From assembly GCF_020536995.1 (NCBI RefSeq), contig NC_068366.1:23001854-23065853 (forward strand): a stretch of DNA of 64,000 nt, in the 5' to 3' direction. The notes beneath the pieces were generated by a model. That model searched no databases, was not told where the DNA came from, and was given only the letters and a program-made list of their open reading frames with translations. A program made the translations under genes and the position numbers. Below are positions 12,186-21,689 of this stretch, one piece after another. The stretch comes from Dreissena polymorpha (Eukaryota; Mollusca; Bivalvia; Myida; Dreissenidae). Each line of letters opens with the position of its first letter. Position 1 is the first letter of the stretch.

Positions 12186-12435
12186 TTATGGCATCTGTGC
12201 CGGCCCTTGTACAACGGGTTCGGGGGCAGGTGCAGCGTCTGATGGTCCTGGGATTTTCAGAAAGTCGACCAGGGCCGACGCGGCGGTCTTCTTTGGAATA
12301 CTGAAGACCGTGTGGAGGTCCGGGGCCGGTTCATGGACGGCGACGAGGGTCAGCTTAACATACGACGCCGCCAACTCCTGCACCTGAGAGTTTATAATTT
12401 GAAACCTCTCATAAGGCTTCACAGCAGAGTATGAT
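12186..12435 (-). CDS. Terminal exon of an unrecognised minus-strand gene
   Basis: A GC-rich open segment in AT-rich surroundings. After a strong acceptor (TTCCTTTTCAG) it encodes SYSAVKPYERFQIINSQVQE, then LAASYVKLTLVAVHEPAPDL, HTVFSIPKKT and a proline/alanine-rich tail ending PVVQGPAQMP before TAA. It is entered in phase 2, which exactly matches the exit phase of the exon at 12568-12623, so the two can be spliced without a break. The order (basic segment, compact alpha/beta-looking 60-residue segment, Pro/Ala tail) suggests a nuclear protein. I do not recognise the family and assign no function. Confidence 0.6.
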
Positions 12436-12567
12436 CTGAAAAGGAACACATGTAAAACGCCATTTTATACTTGTAAACTTAAACACTAATAAACATCAAT
12501 AGCTAAACATTGGCGAACCTGAAGTTATATTACAGCACAAATGTCATCTTATATTACAGCAACTTAC

Positions 12568-12623
12568 TGCTGCTCTGTTCTTGCCTTCTTCCTGGCCGGC
12601 TGCTTGCCTTTGGGTGACTTGTT
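12568..12623 (-). CDS. Small basic penultimate exon of the same unrecognised gene
   Basis: This 56-bp minus-strand exon lies between a TTTCAG acceptor and a GTAAGT consensus donor. It reads NKSPKGKQPARKKARTEQ and then two bases of a glutamine codon that the next exon completes. The stretch KKAR in a lysine-rich run is the kind of sequence that serves as a nuclear localisation signal. The phase match with 12186-12435 and strong splice signals on both sides make this pair the best-supported multi-exon host model in the left third of the window. Confidence 0.6.
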
Positions 12624-12685
12624 CTGAAATTAAATTATGCCTATTTTAATGCTGTTACTTAATATTAGAATAATATAACAAGTGT

Positions 12686-12905
12686 TACGCGGTCTGGGAC
12701 ATATGACCCCCCCCCCAAACACCTTGACCTTTGACCTAGTGACCTGAATATCAATAGGGATCATCTTCCAGTCATGATCAATGTACCTATGAAGTTTCAT
12801 GATCTTTGGCCTAAGCGTTCTTGCGTTATCATCCAGAAACCATTTGGTGCACGGACAAACTGATCGACCGACGGACCAACATGTGCAAAACAATTATTGC
12901 CCCTA
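12686..12905. repeat. Bivalve dispersed repeat (GGGACATATGACCCCC to TGCAAAACAATTATTGCCCC)
   Basis: It shares ATGAAGTTTCATGATC, GGCCTAAGCGTTCTTG and ACATGTGCAAAACAAT, in the same order, with the copy at 19935-20172. Both also hold ACCTTTGACCTAGTGACCTG. This is a well-known type of bivalve interspersed repeat. The open frame 12630-12893 inside it is not a gene. Confidence 0.85.
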
Positions 12906-13790
12906 GCGTTGAAGTTTCCAATCAATGAAAGTGAGTGGCCAGAGTCTTCCCCAGTACCCTGGTTTAAGGTCTGGAAATTATTTGCATAATTTAGGGGCCA
13001 GGGTTATGGGACGGAGACTTGTGTTGACCAATGTTAGTTTGTCGGTTTAAGACGTCCATAAATGCTGTCCATTGAACTAGAATTTTGACCTTCACCTCTT
13101 CATTTAAGGGTTTTATGCTGCAAAGTTTGGCATGAAAAAAGGGGGAGGCAGGGCGGGGGGAAATTTTGGTGTTTTTGGATGGCAGTCGTCCCAACTAAGT
13201 CGTCCACCAAGTTTGACCCAAATCGGTTGACCTAGAACAAAACTTTGTTCATTGGCCAAAAGTTAGCGGCACTAACCCCAAATGCACCTACTTAGGGTTA
13301 TTTGAATTAGGGTTTTAACCCTGAATCAGCCAGTGAAATTGCCGGGTACAGGGAAACGGTTAGCTACGGCTATAAAAGGACGCTCGCCACAGGGGCGTTT
13401 TCTATATAACCCTATATCCAAAATACTGGTAGTGTGATTAAATGCATACAATGTAAATATTTATTTAACACAATAAATTGTATACATAATAAATGAATTC
13501 AAGAAGTTTTAACATTTCTATCTCAAGAAATCTACTGTTATCCTACAATGGATTTTAGTATATATTTGCATATCACATCTATTTTTATTCTTTTTCAGTT
13601 TCCTATTAAAAGCGAGTTTTACACTATAATATATGATCAAATTCGGCTAAATATTGATATAATAGAACATAAATAAAGGTTACCAATGCATAAAGCTGCA
13701 CTTCAGCACAAAATGCCAAGGTATTTCCAATCGTTTATAGGAAAATATATTTGTTATATAGGAGACACTATCCACATTGCCACTATAAAC
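12906..13790. other. Intronic or intergenic stretch with an old AGGGTTTTAACCCTGA repeat
   Basis: The repeat copy at about 13280-13345 is related to 10905-10985. The rest is AT-rich with no supported exon. If 13795-13948 and 12568-12623 belong to one gene, a connecting exon should be here, but I could not find one. Confidence 0.4.
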
Positions 13791-13794
13791 ATAC

Positions 13795-13948
13795 ATGCAA
13801 TTAGCATCAACAGAGCTGTCAGCTTCTATCTTGGCTTCAGCAGAATTCGGCACTGATGGTTTCACATATGTGGAGACCTTCGAACCCGTTTTCGAATCCA
13901 CAACAGGCTCAGCAATATGAGTTTTTTCCGGAATCACTCTACCTCGAA
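13795..13948 (-). CDS. Candidate exon of an unrecognised gene
   Basis: Minus strand: a strong acceptor (GTGTTTTTTACAG) opens a 154-bp stop-free segment encoding RGRVIPEKTHIAEPVVDS, KTGSKVSTYVKPSVPNSA and EAKIEADSSVDANC, followed by a GTATGT donor. It enters in phase 1 and leaves in phase 2. The sequence is hydrophilic with no recognised domain. It lies upstream of, and on the same strand as, the 12568-12623 exon, which needs phase 0, so the two are not directly adjacent exons. Confidence 0.45.
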
Positions 13949-14265
13949 CTGTAAAAAACACACACGATTGTTTCATAAATTCAATTATCCCTTATTAAGT
14001 TTCATACTGATGCCTATATGAAGGATTGTTTATAAGAAACAATTATTTTTGAGGAGAAAAAGCACTTCACAAATAGACGACTACCTGACCTCAAATTATC
14101 AAACATGAAAATATGTGTTGCGCGATGAAATATTATGAAACGTTGAAACTCTAAACAATATAACATTTTTGTAAATGAGTAGTATTTTATGTACATGGAA
14201 AAAGTTAAAATACAAGTTTATCGTACAAAGATCGGTTGTTCCAAGGATGAAGATTACTAAGAAAG

Positions 14266-14431
14266 TTGATCATTTGTGAAGGGATTTTAAAGTTTGACAA
14301 CATTTTGTCAAAAAAGTTTTTGAGCGGCTCAAACCTTGTTACAAAAATATTGCAAGATGATGCATTGGGAGATATAACCCCAAAAGTGAATGCCTGTTGT
14401 CGTGCATGTCGCACGATTGACGAAGTGAAAG
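14266..14431 (+). CDS. Possible exon, unrecognised, with two Cys-x-x-Cys-like positions
   Basis: Plus-strand open frame ending at an AAAG/GTATGC donor. It encodes FDNILSKKFLSGSNLVTKIL, QDDALGDITPKVNACCRACR and TIDEVK. The CCRAC cluster could be a metal-binding knuckle, but one cluster is weak evidence. The upstream boundary is not clear. The minus-strand frame over the same bases (14205-14465) is equally open, so even the strand is uncertain. Confidence 0.25.
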
Positions 14432-14690
14432 GTATGCGAATGCCAACATATATATTTTTGGTCATTCATTAATCTGTGATACTTATATATAGTTATCTAT
14501 GTATACTTAACTGATATATCAATTAGTATAGCGTGGACGAACCGGCTTTCGAACCCTAAATATAAGATGCAATCAAATAATTTTATTACAATTACAACGA
14601 AATAAAGAATGCATCCAAAAAAAAATAATATTTGCTACATACCTGAATGGAAAGTATGGATATTCCAAATCATAACTTTGAAATATACTA

Positions 14691-14940
14691 GGTAGTTTCC
14701 ACCGTGAAACGGACGACAACGAACGAGGCTTGGTATTGTAATGCACATGGGGGGGGGGGGGGGTTTAGAGGATTAGGGTAAGGGGTAGGGTTAGGGGTCG
14801 GGTTTTGGTTAGGGTTAGCCTTAAAGTGTTTACCTTAACCCTAACCCGACCCCTTACCTTAACCCTAACCATAACCCAGGGTTATCTCCCATATACAATG
14901 CCTAGCTAGTTGTCGTTGTCCTCTTCACGTTTCCACCACC
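14691..14940. mobile_element. Foldback element with telomere-like core
   Basis: The arms pair imperfectly. Near 14705-14735 the left arm has GTGAAACGGACGACAACGAA then GGCTTGGTATTGTA. The right arm (14896-14930), read in reverse complement, has GTGAAGAGGACAACGACAA then GGCATTGTA. The core holds TTAGGG-like units (TAGGGTTAGGGGTCGGGTT) on one side of a short spacer and their complement (AACCCTAACCCGACCCC) on the other. A G15 run lies between the left arm and the core. It is a non-coding DNA element of about 250 bp. Confidence 0.75.
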
Positions 14941-15239
14941 CTATCACAAAAAAATCCAATATGGCCGCCTTCAAAGAGCACCTGCTTTCGAACCATGTAC
15001 ACATTTACAGTATTGTTCATAACTTTTGGTTTAAACAACAAAACTTGAATCGGTTAATAACTTTAAACATTTAACTACTTAAACAGATTATGTTTATACT
15101 AATGCTTTTATTCTTCAGTGCTTGATTGGCCATGACAAGGGCAGCTGAATATGTCATTAGGCCGAATGACTCGCTGCTTGCAGCGATATATGAGATGTGT
15201 CCAATGTTAGCAGCCATTGAAGTCTCAATTGAAGAACAA
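14941..15239. other. Short stretch with open frames but no recognised product
   Basis: The minus-strand frame 15071-15259 is open but has no recognised domain. It may be flanking DNA captured with the rearranged pogo relic to its right. Confidence 0.3.
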
Positions 15240-15480
15240 TGATCTACATAATAAGTCAAAATGTATAAACAAAATTGATGAAAAAGGTGTACAAACTGAA
15301 CACTCCCCCAAATGGTGTAAGTGGCAATGCATGAGCCCCAGCCATAACCTCATCAAGATCAGGAATCACTACAATCATTGGTGGTGGCAATGCGTTAGGT
15401 ACACAAATTCCACCAATTTTTATATTCAAGGAGCAGCGCATGAATGAAGACTTGTGTGTCCCTTGTGATCACTTAATGGG
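15240..15480 (+). pseudogene. Pogo/Tigger-like transposase, start of catalytic (DDE) part, inverted block
   Basis: Plus strand: KIDEKGVQTEHSP, then in another frame APAITSSRSGITTIIGGGNA and LGTQIPPIFIFKEQRMNEDL. These match the start of the DDE_1 catalytic core of pogo-type transposases, where the DEKG aspartate is the first catalytic residue. The copy has a frame change near 15300 and a stop within NGVSGNA. The N-terminal part of what should be the same protein lies immediately to the right, but on the opposite strand (15490-15988). That implies an inversion. Confidence 0.65.
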
Positions 15481-15489
15481 CACAGTTGA

Positions 15490-15988
15490 TGACAGTTTCT
15501 AGATTGTCAAAGCATGAGTTTACTGCCTGCTCATCTGTGGATTTTGCTCTGCACTGACTAAGGGGTCTAGGTTTAACTAGGTTTTGCTACCTTTATTTCA
15601 GGCAAACGTCTTCTGAAACCATGAAACCACTTGACTGACAATGGGTTGTCATGTGTTCGCTTCTTCAAGAACACTGCATTGTCAGTTGCCTTGGCTACAA
15701 CCTCACTTATTGTGAAACCATACCAAGGTTTGCCATATATTTAACATGACTGACAAGTTCTGTTTCCTCTTCAGTGGAGAATAACGGACCCTGTCCTGTC
15801 ATGACAGTCTGCAGATCTACCCTTTCTTTCACTTCATCTCTTAGGGTGTTGTGTGGTACACCGTACTGTCTAGCAGCAGTTTTTACTGGTGAACCAGTTT
15901 CTATTACCATTTTGTATGCATTCATCATAGCTGATGGTGAGTATCCTTTGTGTTTTGATACTCTTTTTTGTGGAAACACCTGAAACAT
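15490..15988 (-). pseudogene. Pogo/Tigger-like transposase, N-terminal DNA-binding part
   Basis: Minus strand: KHKGYSPSAMMNAYKMVIET and GSPVKTAARQYGVPHNTLRD form a pipsqueak-type helix-turn-helix. Then come FSTEEETELVSHVKYMANLG, the other-frame FTISEVVAKATDNAVFLKKR, DNPLSVKWFHGFRRRLPEIK and DEQAVNSCFDNLETVINC. This is the usual order of HTH_psq, linker and CENP-B-like helices upstream of the DDE core. Stops and frame changes show it is dead. The protein runs leftwards into the inverted catalytic block at 15240-15480. Confidence 0.7.
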
Positions 15989-16000
15989 TGCTTAGCCTGT

Positions 16001-17904
16001 AGAGCTGCAACGATTCGATCCGATGCATCGAAAAGCGGTTTTAAATGCGTCATTTCGATAACGATACCAACCCTACCAAATTCGATTCGATTCTTTAATA
16101 TATAGACATAGATACGTAAGCGCGCATTACTCTAACTATTTGATACGGAAAGGTATAGGTTTTATCTTTACCTGTAATTACGATGCGCGCTGTAACAAGT
16201 TAGTTGTTACAGCACTCAAGCCATAACTCAATGTTGATTCGATACATTCCATATATTTATATAACGGTTATGTCACTAACCAATATTGTAACAATGGGAT
16301 TTCATTACTGTGGCAAATGTATTTATGAATATGTTGTTAATGAAATTTGGCTTATATGAGCTATATAAGCAAACGTCGAAAAGGGCCACCCTTTTATTTA
16401 TTTAATATGTCATTGTTTTAGCCTGATGGCTAAATGGGAATGTATTTGGTAAATGCATTTAATGCAGTTTTCTCATGTTATCAAAATCAACTTACTTGTC
16501 AATTGTAATTCTCATCCGCCATCTTGTTTTGAAGCTGTAAATGTCTATTTTGGAAACCGGCGTTTGATATCACATTTTTGTCTATTGAAACCATATGTGG
16601 TGCCATTTTATTCATAAAATATTGTTCTTTCTAAAATATCAAGTAAACGAACCATTTAAATTGTAAAAAATTGTAGTTTTGCATCAGAAGCTAAATTTTC
16701 TCGGAATCATTCATTTTAGAACGCCAATGTCACTTTGTAACGATTGTTTTCATTGGTCTGGATTTCATAACGTGCGGCCTGATTGGCTGATACTGTCTAT
16801 AAAAGAAGGAGTTTCAGAGGGCAGATTCATTCAAATTTCCAACTCTGAATCGACAACATCAACCAAGTAAAAATAAGATAAATAAAATATAATCTAAATA
16901 AATCGTAAATTTAAACTCTAAGTATACCCAAATTAAACCAACTTGAAATTAACTGTCAAAGGGTGAGCCTTAGATGTACTTTATTATTCACGTTATATTT
17001 ACAAATGTTGTTAAACTTGTTAAGTGTGCCTGGTGATCCAGACTTTTAAAGACGGCAAAAATAGAACGCTTAGTGAACCGTCAAAAGCCTTCGTTATTTA
17101 CTTTATCATCAACCATACATACGCGACTACTATAATATATAACTTGCCGTCCTGATAAGTCTTACAGCGGGATTTGTTACTTATTAATTTAGTCATCCAA
17201 TCAATAAGCGCGTTACGGTCTACTTTCGGAAAAAGCGTCAAAATGGCTGAACAAGTTGTGGCCGACAAATTGAAATTATCAGATGCGCCTAAGAAGCTAC
17301 AATCAAAAGTGTGGCAGTATTTTGGGTTTCGGGATGGTATTCCTCCCGATAATACTACGTGTAAACTGTGCTTCACGGCCGTGGCGTACCCTAAGTCCGA
17401 CTCAACCACTAATCTAATGCAACATGTCAAACGCAAACATAACGTTGATTTGGCAGGAGGTAGCACTAGTGCAACTACTCAAGTCGCCAGCCTTATTATT
17501 ATTTATTTATTTATTATATTATTGTGTAGTCAACACAATCTTCTAGTTATAAGTTTATTGATATTAATATTGAGTTCATAATTTGCTTTTTTGTATGTGT
17601 TTTATTGAAATATTGACATAGTTTGTCAGAAAATTGGCAGTTTCTTGCTAAATATTTCTTACAAATGTTAATTTAACCCACTTTCAACAGTTTTTAAAAC
17701 ACTGTTGAACCAACCAAACTATATCTAACAAACACACACATGCCCAAGATATCTAGTTATGCAACACATTTGAACAGAAATGTTTATTTTGAGGCAGAAA
17801 AGTGAATATATGATAAAACTAGGTTGAAAGATGAATCGAATCGAAACAATCGGTATCGGACTGTCCAAAATCGAATCAAGCTTTTGGTGAATCGTTGCAG
17901 CTCT
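16001..17904 (+). mobile_element. hAT element derivative, catalytic part deleted
   Basis: The ends are inverted: AGAGCTGCAACGATTC at 16001 and its complement ending at 17904. Subterminal CGATTCGAT-type repeats lie on both sides. The flanks CTTAGCC and CTTATCC are similar and may be a decayed 8-bp target duplication, as hAT elements make. Inside is a BED zinc-finger reading frame but no RNase H-like catalytic domain, so this 1.9-kb copy cannot supply its own transposase. It sits directly next to the start of the pogo relic. Confidence 0.75.
17243..17581 (+). CDS. BED-type zinc finger protein fragment of a hAT transposase
   Basis: The ATG at 17243 starts MAEQVVADKLKLSDAPKKLQ. Residues 22-66 form a BED finger: aromatic W24 and F27, then C40 and C43 (CKLC), H61 and H66 (HVKRKH), with a CX2C-X17-H-X4-H spacing. 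BED fingers bind DNA at the N-terminus of many hAT transposases and of host ZBED proteins. After about residue 80 the frame runs into low-complexity TTATT sequence and ends at 17581, so only the DNA-binding part remains. The finger has no stop or substitution in its ligands. It could have been retained by chance or expressed as a small DNA-binding protein. Confidence 0.75.
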   Translation: MAEQVVADKLKLSDAPKKLQSKVWQYFGFRDGIPPDNTTCKLCFTAVAYPKSDSTTNLMQHVKRKHNVDLAGGSTSATTQVASLIIIYLFIILLCSQHNLLVISLLILILSS

Positions 17905-18379
17905 CTTATCCAGAAAAGAGGAGAGAGAAAAGAGAAATGTTTCTCTAATGTCAATTTGTGCAAAGTGGATCAGCGATGTTGACTGTACACTAACAACAAT
18001 TTACTGTGGTGTAACCTATCAACATGTGATTTACCATGGTCACGTGGCACCGGTACACACAGATTGATGATGCGTAAACGCTTGCACATGCGTGGTAAAC
18101 GGAAAATAGAAATAGGTTTGAAAGCTGGTGAGGTTCGAAAGACGGTAACTGTACGATAGTGTTAGTATTCCACAAGCAAAAGTCCAAAATCAACGTCCAT
18201 GTGCCGTATGAGACAATATGTGTATATTATCTCTAGAGACTATTGTATAGAGGGTATGTATAATTTAAAAATGTATATAGCTTTTTTGTTATTCCTTCAT
18301 TTTCAGAAAGGAACAATTCGCCTTTTTTCGTTAAGAAATGCCAAGTTTCACATTGCGCAGTAATTTTAGTTTGTGTTGT

Positions 18380-18561
18380 TTATTTAGAAAAATATCGGTA
18401 AATGGTAGGGAAGGCCAGAGAGTAAGTTACGCTGGAGAGGAAAAACGCCACGAAGACAGGGAATGGACAACCAATGACGGCACCTGACACTATTACGATG
18501 TTAATCATAGAAACTATGAAGGACACGCCGTCGTTCAGTGGCATTCCCGCTGCCTCTGCTT
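18380..18561 (-). CDS. Terminal exon of an unrecognised multi-pass membrane protein
   Basis: Minus strand: a GTTTTCAG acceptor at 18564-18562 opens 59 codons and a TAA stop. The reading is AEAAGMPLNDGVSFIVSMIN, IVIVSGAVIGCPFPVFVAFF, LSSVTYSLAFPTIYRYFSK. Two hydrophobic segments (about residues 13-31 and 33-50), separated by CPFP, look like paired membrane helices with a short charged cytoplasmic tail. The exon is entered in phase 1. I do not recognise the family. No upstream exon on this strand could be matched in phase; the exon at 21070-21374 leaves in phase 2. Confidence 0.45.
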
Positions 18562-18619
18562 CTGAAAACACCATCAGTATGTCACTAGTGTTCTTTAATA
18601 AATTAAACAAGCACATTCG

Positions 18620-19934
18620 TTAAATTGATATCCCCCGCCAGATAAATTGTGTTTATGGATGGGTGTAGAACTAAAAGAAAAGGTATAAGTGAAGGGTTGT
18701 GCCTTTTGTACCTGTGATGGGTTTGCTAACAATAAAGTGCAGACGACCTTACATGAAGCATTTGTGTAACCTTGTCTCTTGATGTGAATCGTATGACCTT
18801 ACATGAAGTATATTGTGTGAAGACCTTTGCCCTAGACATGAACCTTGACCTTAACCCTAGATATGAATCTTAAATATGACAAACAGCAAGGAAGAAGATG
18901 GAGAAGAATTAGGCCAGAGTTTTTTAATAAAAAGATTTTCGGATTTTTTTCCAAAACATGTCCAGTAGGAGGACGGAAAAAAAAAAAAAAAAAAAAAGAT
19001 GGTGACCAAAAATGCACTATGCTAAAAATGTTATGGTATGAAGTTCTTTGTATATTTCGTGACCAAAATAATAAATGTCAATGAAATTTATTATGTTCTA
19101 AACATTCTCATACAAATATTTAGCAATAAACACATTTATTAACATACCTGCATTTCATACGAATATAATTATAGTTGCATAATTTTCTTTTATCCGAAAC
19201 AGTTTCTGTTACAAATGAAAATGCACAAACACGCAAATATGTCTTTTGCAAGTAATTCCTATTGAGACAAAATGAACATCTGAATTAAAAAAAACTCTGG
19301 CAAAGTCAATCTTCAAATTGAAAAATCTTAATCTGTCATCCAATCCCCCATGTCACTGCCTAGGCACTTTAATATTCCTCTATTAAAACAACATCTTTTA
19401 CATGTAATTCAAAAATGAAACACGCCAAGTGTTGCTCGAGTATTAAAAGAAAATACAAACCAAAATCTATTAGTTACAAAATTAACAAGATTAAGCTTGT
19501 GATGGTTTAATATTTAAAATTGTAAAACACAAAGCTGAACAAGTTTCCCACTACAATCTTATAGCAAAGAGGAATTATGTTGAGATAGAATAACACATTT
19601 TTTTTACAATGTATGCAGTATGAAACTAAATTATAATGAATACTATCAACTTATAAAAATACGCAGAAAACATGACACACAGCATAGCATGGAATTATTA
19701 TTATCATCATCTTACAATGTTATTACCAAACAATGGTTAACATAGTCATGATCATGACACAAGTACAAATCAATTTTAATAGGCCAATGGGGAAATTTTG
19801 CACACATATGCAAAGAAACAATATATTGAAAACGCATCATAGAGTACACAGTATATGTCTCTGTAACGAGCTCTTAATCTGCAGTAAATATTTACATTAT
19901 AACTGAACAAGATTATCTGGATTTATTAAATCCA
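18620..19934. other. Intergenic or intronic DNA with short repeats and an A22 tract
   Basis: GACCTTACATGAAG is repeated near 18750 and 18790. A segment at about 18917-18960 (CCAGAGTTTTTTAATAAAAA) is the reverse complement of one at about 21648-21680, so it is a copy of a dispersed sequence. An uninterrupted A tract lies at 18977-18998. Nothing coding is recognised. Confidence 0.5.
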
Positions 19935-20172
19935 GCGGTCAGAGACATATGCCCCCCAAAACGTGACCTCGACCTTTGACCTAGTGACCTGCAAAATCTT
20001 TTAGGCGTCATCTGTCAGTCATAATCAATGTACCCATGAAGTTTCATGATCCTAGGCCTAAGCGTTCTTGAGTTATCATCCGGAAACCATTTGGTGGACG
20101 GACCGACAGACGGAACGACGGAATGACATGTGCAAAACAATATACCCCCTCTTCTTCGAAGGGGGGCATAAT
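19935..20172. repeat. Bivalve dispersed repeat, second copy
   Basis: Same family as 12686-12905: ACCTTTGACCTAGTGACCTG, ATGAAGTTTCATGATCCTAG, ACATGTGCAAAACAATATAC, and a terminal TTCGAAGGGGGGCATAATAA. This copy is less diverged at its right end. Confidence 0.85.
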
Positions 20173-20211
20173 AATGGTTTGTATTTTATCAATTAATCAG
20201 TAATTAACCCT

Positions 20212-20422
20212 TTGCATGCTTGGAAATTTGGGGTCTGCTAAAATGGCGTCTGCTGAATTGCTACAATTTAATAGCATTTTCATCGATTTTTTCAAAGAAT
20301 ACTATCAGAATTGCAAACAGTTTTGATCCTGATGAGACGCCACGTTCTGTGGCGTCTCATCTGGATCCAAACTGTTTGCAAAGGCCTTCAAAATTTGGTT
20401 CTCACACTGAAAGGGTTAATAT
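20212..20422. mobile_element. Dreissena-type MITE with a long hairpin
   Basis: The ends are CCTTTGCATGCTTGG on the left and ACTGAAAGGGTT on the right. Near its right end is a near-perfect hairpin, 20312-20380: 32-base arms running TGCAAACAG to GATGAGACGCCAC and back, around a 5-base loop GTTCT. I recall this unit as a highly abundant short element in Dreissena genomes. It is the main reason for the genus suggestion. Confidence 0.75.
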
Positions 20423-20504
20423 AAAAAATAAATAAAATCATTATTTTTGGTCAGCCTGCTAATTGCAATGACAGGTTTGCCAAATAATGAATATATTGCA
20501 TATA

Positions 20505-20607
20505 CAGGGGTTTTTCAGCACTGTCTGCGCCTCCGGACAACGGAGGCACTCCCAAAGCAAACGGACCTGATCCCAAACCGAAATTATAAAAAAAAATCCC
20601 AATTTCC

Positions 20608-20639
<32 letters not shown>

Positions 20640-21023
20640 TTTTTTTTTTTTTTTAAGAATGAAGTGTCTTATAACTTGTGTGACTAACCAGTGTTTGTTT
20701 TGGTCAAAAATATTTGCTATAAGGTTTTGACTGTTCAATTCTTATCACAGAGTGTAACTGTAACTGAAAAACAAAACTGCAGTAATTGAATTAGCGTTGA
20801 ACATGCCCAATATTGCATCTGTTTACATGAAGAAGACAAAATAACCAAATAAAAACAAATTTATTTGTTAAACCACTGAATTATTTAAGCATGATTAATT
20901 CACAATTTTTTCCCAAATGAGCCGTTTCATTGAAGCAAACATTCCCAAAATGACCAATTTTGTCGATAAAAAATTCCCAATTTGGTCAGACTCCTTTTCC
21001 CAAAATAGGCAGAAAAACCCCTG
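20505..21023. mobile_element. MITE with CAGGGGTTTTTC ends and TTCCCAA-rich subterminal repeats
   Basis: Terminal inverted repeats are CAGGGGTTTTTC at 20505 and GAAAAACCCCTG ending at 21023. ATATA flanks both sides. The interior holds several TCCCAA/TTCCCAATTT motifs and an A-run followed directly by a T-run (20607-20655). CAGGG-starting ends suggest a hAT relationship. The family recurs in this window at 37931-38167 and probably at 45855-46625. Confidence 0.65.
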
Positions 21024-21069
21024 ATATATTAAATTGTAAAATTTCTTAAATAATTTACAAATGGTTTAC

Positions 21070-21374
21070 CTGGCAGATGGAAGGTAGCAGTAATTCCTCC
21101 TCATCGCCATTAGGACATCAAATGCATTTTCTTTTATAATACTACGATCCTGTGTGGTTTGGTACTTTAAAATAGCATGTATGCATTTCAAGTCGCTCTC
21201 GACCAAAACATTCACTGGCATAGATGGGTCACACTTAACCTTATCTGTGTCAATCATTGTCTTAGACGCTTCAAGTGAAGCGATTTCGTCGTGTTCATTA
21301 ACATGTTTGCGCACAACATCGCCAATTGATTGGTCACTAGTGGCTTTGATAAATTGTTTTGTTGTTTTAGCATC
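21070..21374 (-). CDS. Exon of an unrecognised protein
   Basis: Minus strand: 305 bp between an acceptor (TTATTTACCAG) and a CCAG/GTAAAC donor, free of stops. It reads DAKTTKQFIKATSDQSIGDV, VRKHVNEHDEIASLEASKTM, IDTDKVKCDPSMPVNVLVES, DLKCIHAILKYQTTQDRSII and KENAFDVLMAMRRNYCYLPS. The predicted character is alpha-helical and soluble. I have an impression that the NAFDVLM-type segment recurs in mollusc multi-copy proteins, but cannot name the domain. Phase 0 in, phase 2 out. Flanking exons were not found in the window. Confidence 0.55.
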
Positions 21375-21689
21375 CTGGTAAATAATAAGTCCAAACCAGT
21401 ATAAAGGCATTAATTTGTGGTCTCGCCACCATTTTGCATGTTTTCAGTAAAAATGATCGATGTTACAGAAGCGCTTATGATACATTTACACGCGATATCG
21501 GTAAACGCTTTAAATAAATTACTTCTCTAAAACCCGAAACGCGTTTTGTGTCTAAAACCCGGCTTTTGGCACCCGAAAAAAAATCCAAAATTGAAATTAT
21601 ATATTTTTTATTTTTTTTGGTTTCGTCAAAAATAGGAGTCGGCGGGTCCGAAAATCTATTTATTAAAAAACTCTGGCCTTATGGAAGGT

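Noticed and set aside
12139-12387. Plus-strand open frame over the GC-rich exon
   Set aside because: The minus strand has matching splice signals, phase continuity with a second exon and a natural stop; the plus frame has none of these.
14740-14880. True interstitial telomere
   Set aside because: The TTAGGG-like units are degenerate and palindromic within inverted arms, which fits a foldback element better than a telomere fusion.
18976-18998. A22 tract as the poly(A) tail of a retrocopy
   Set aside because: No polyadenylation signal at the right distance, no target duplication seen and no coding match upstream.
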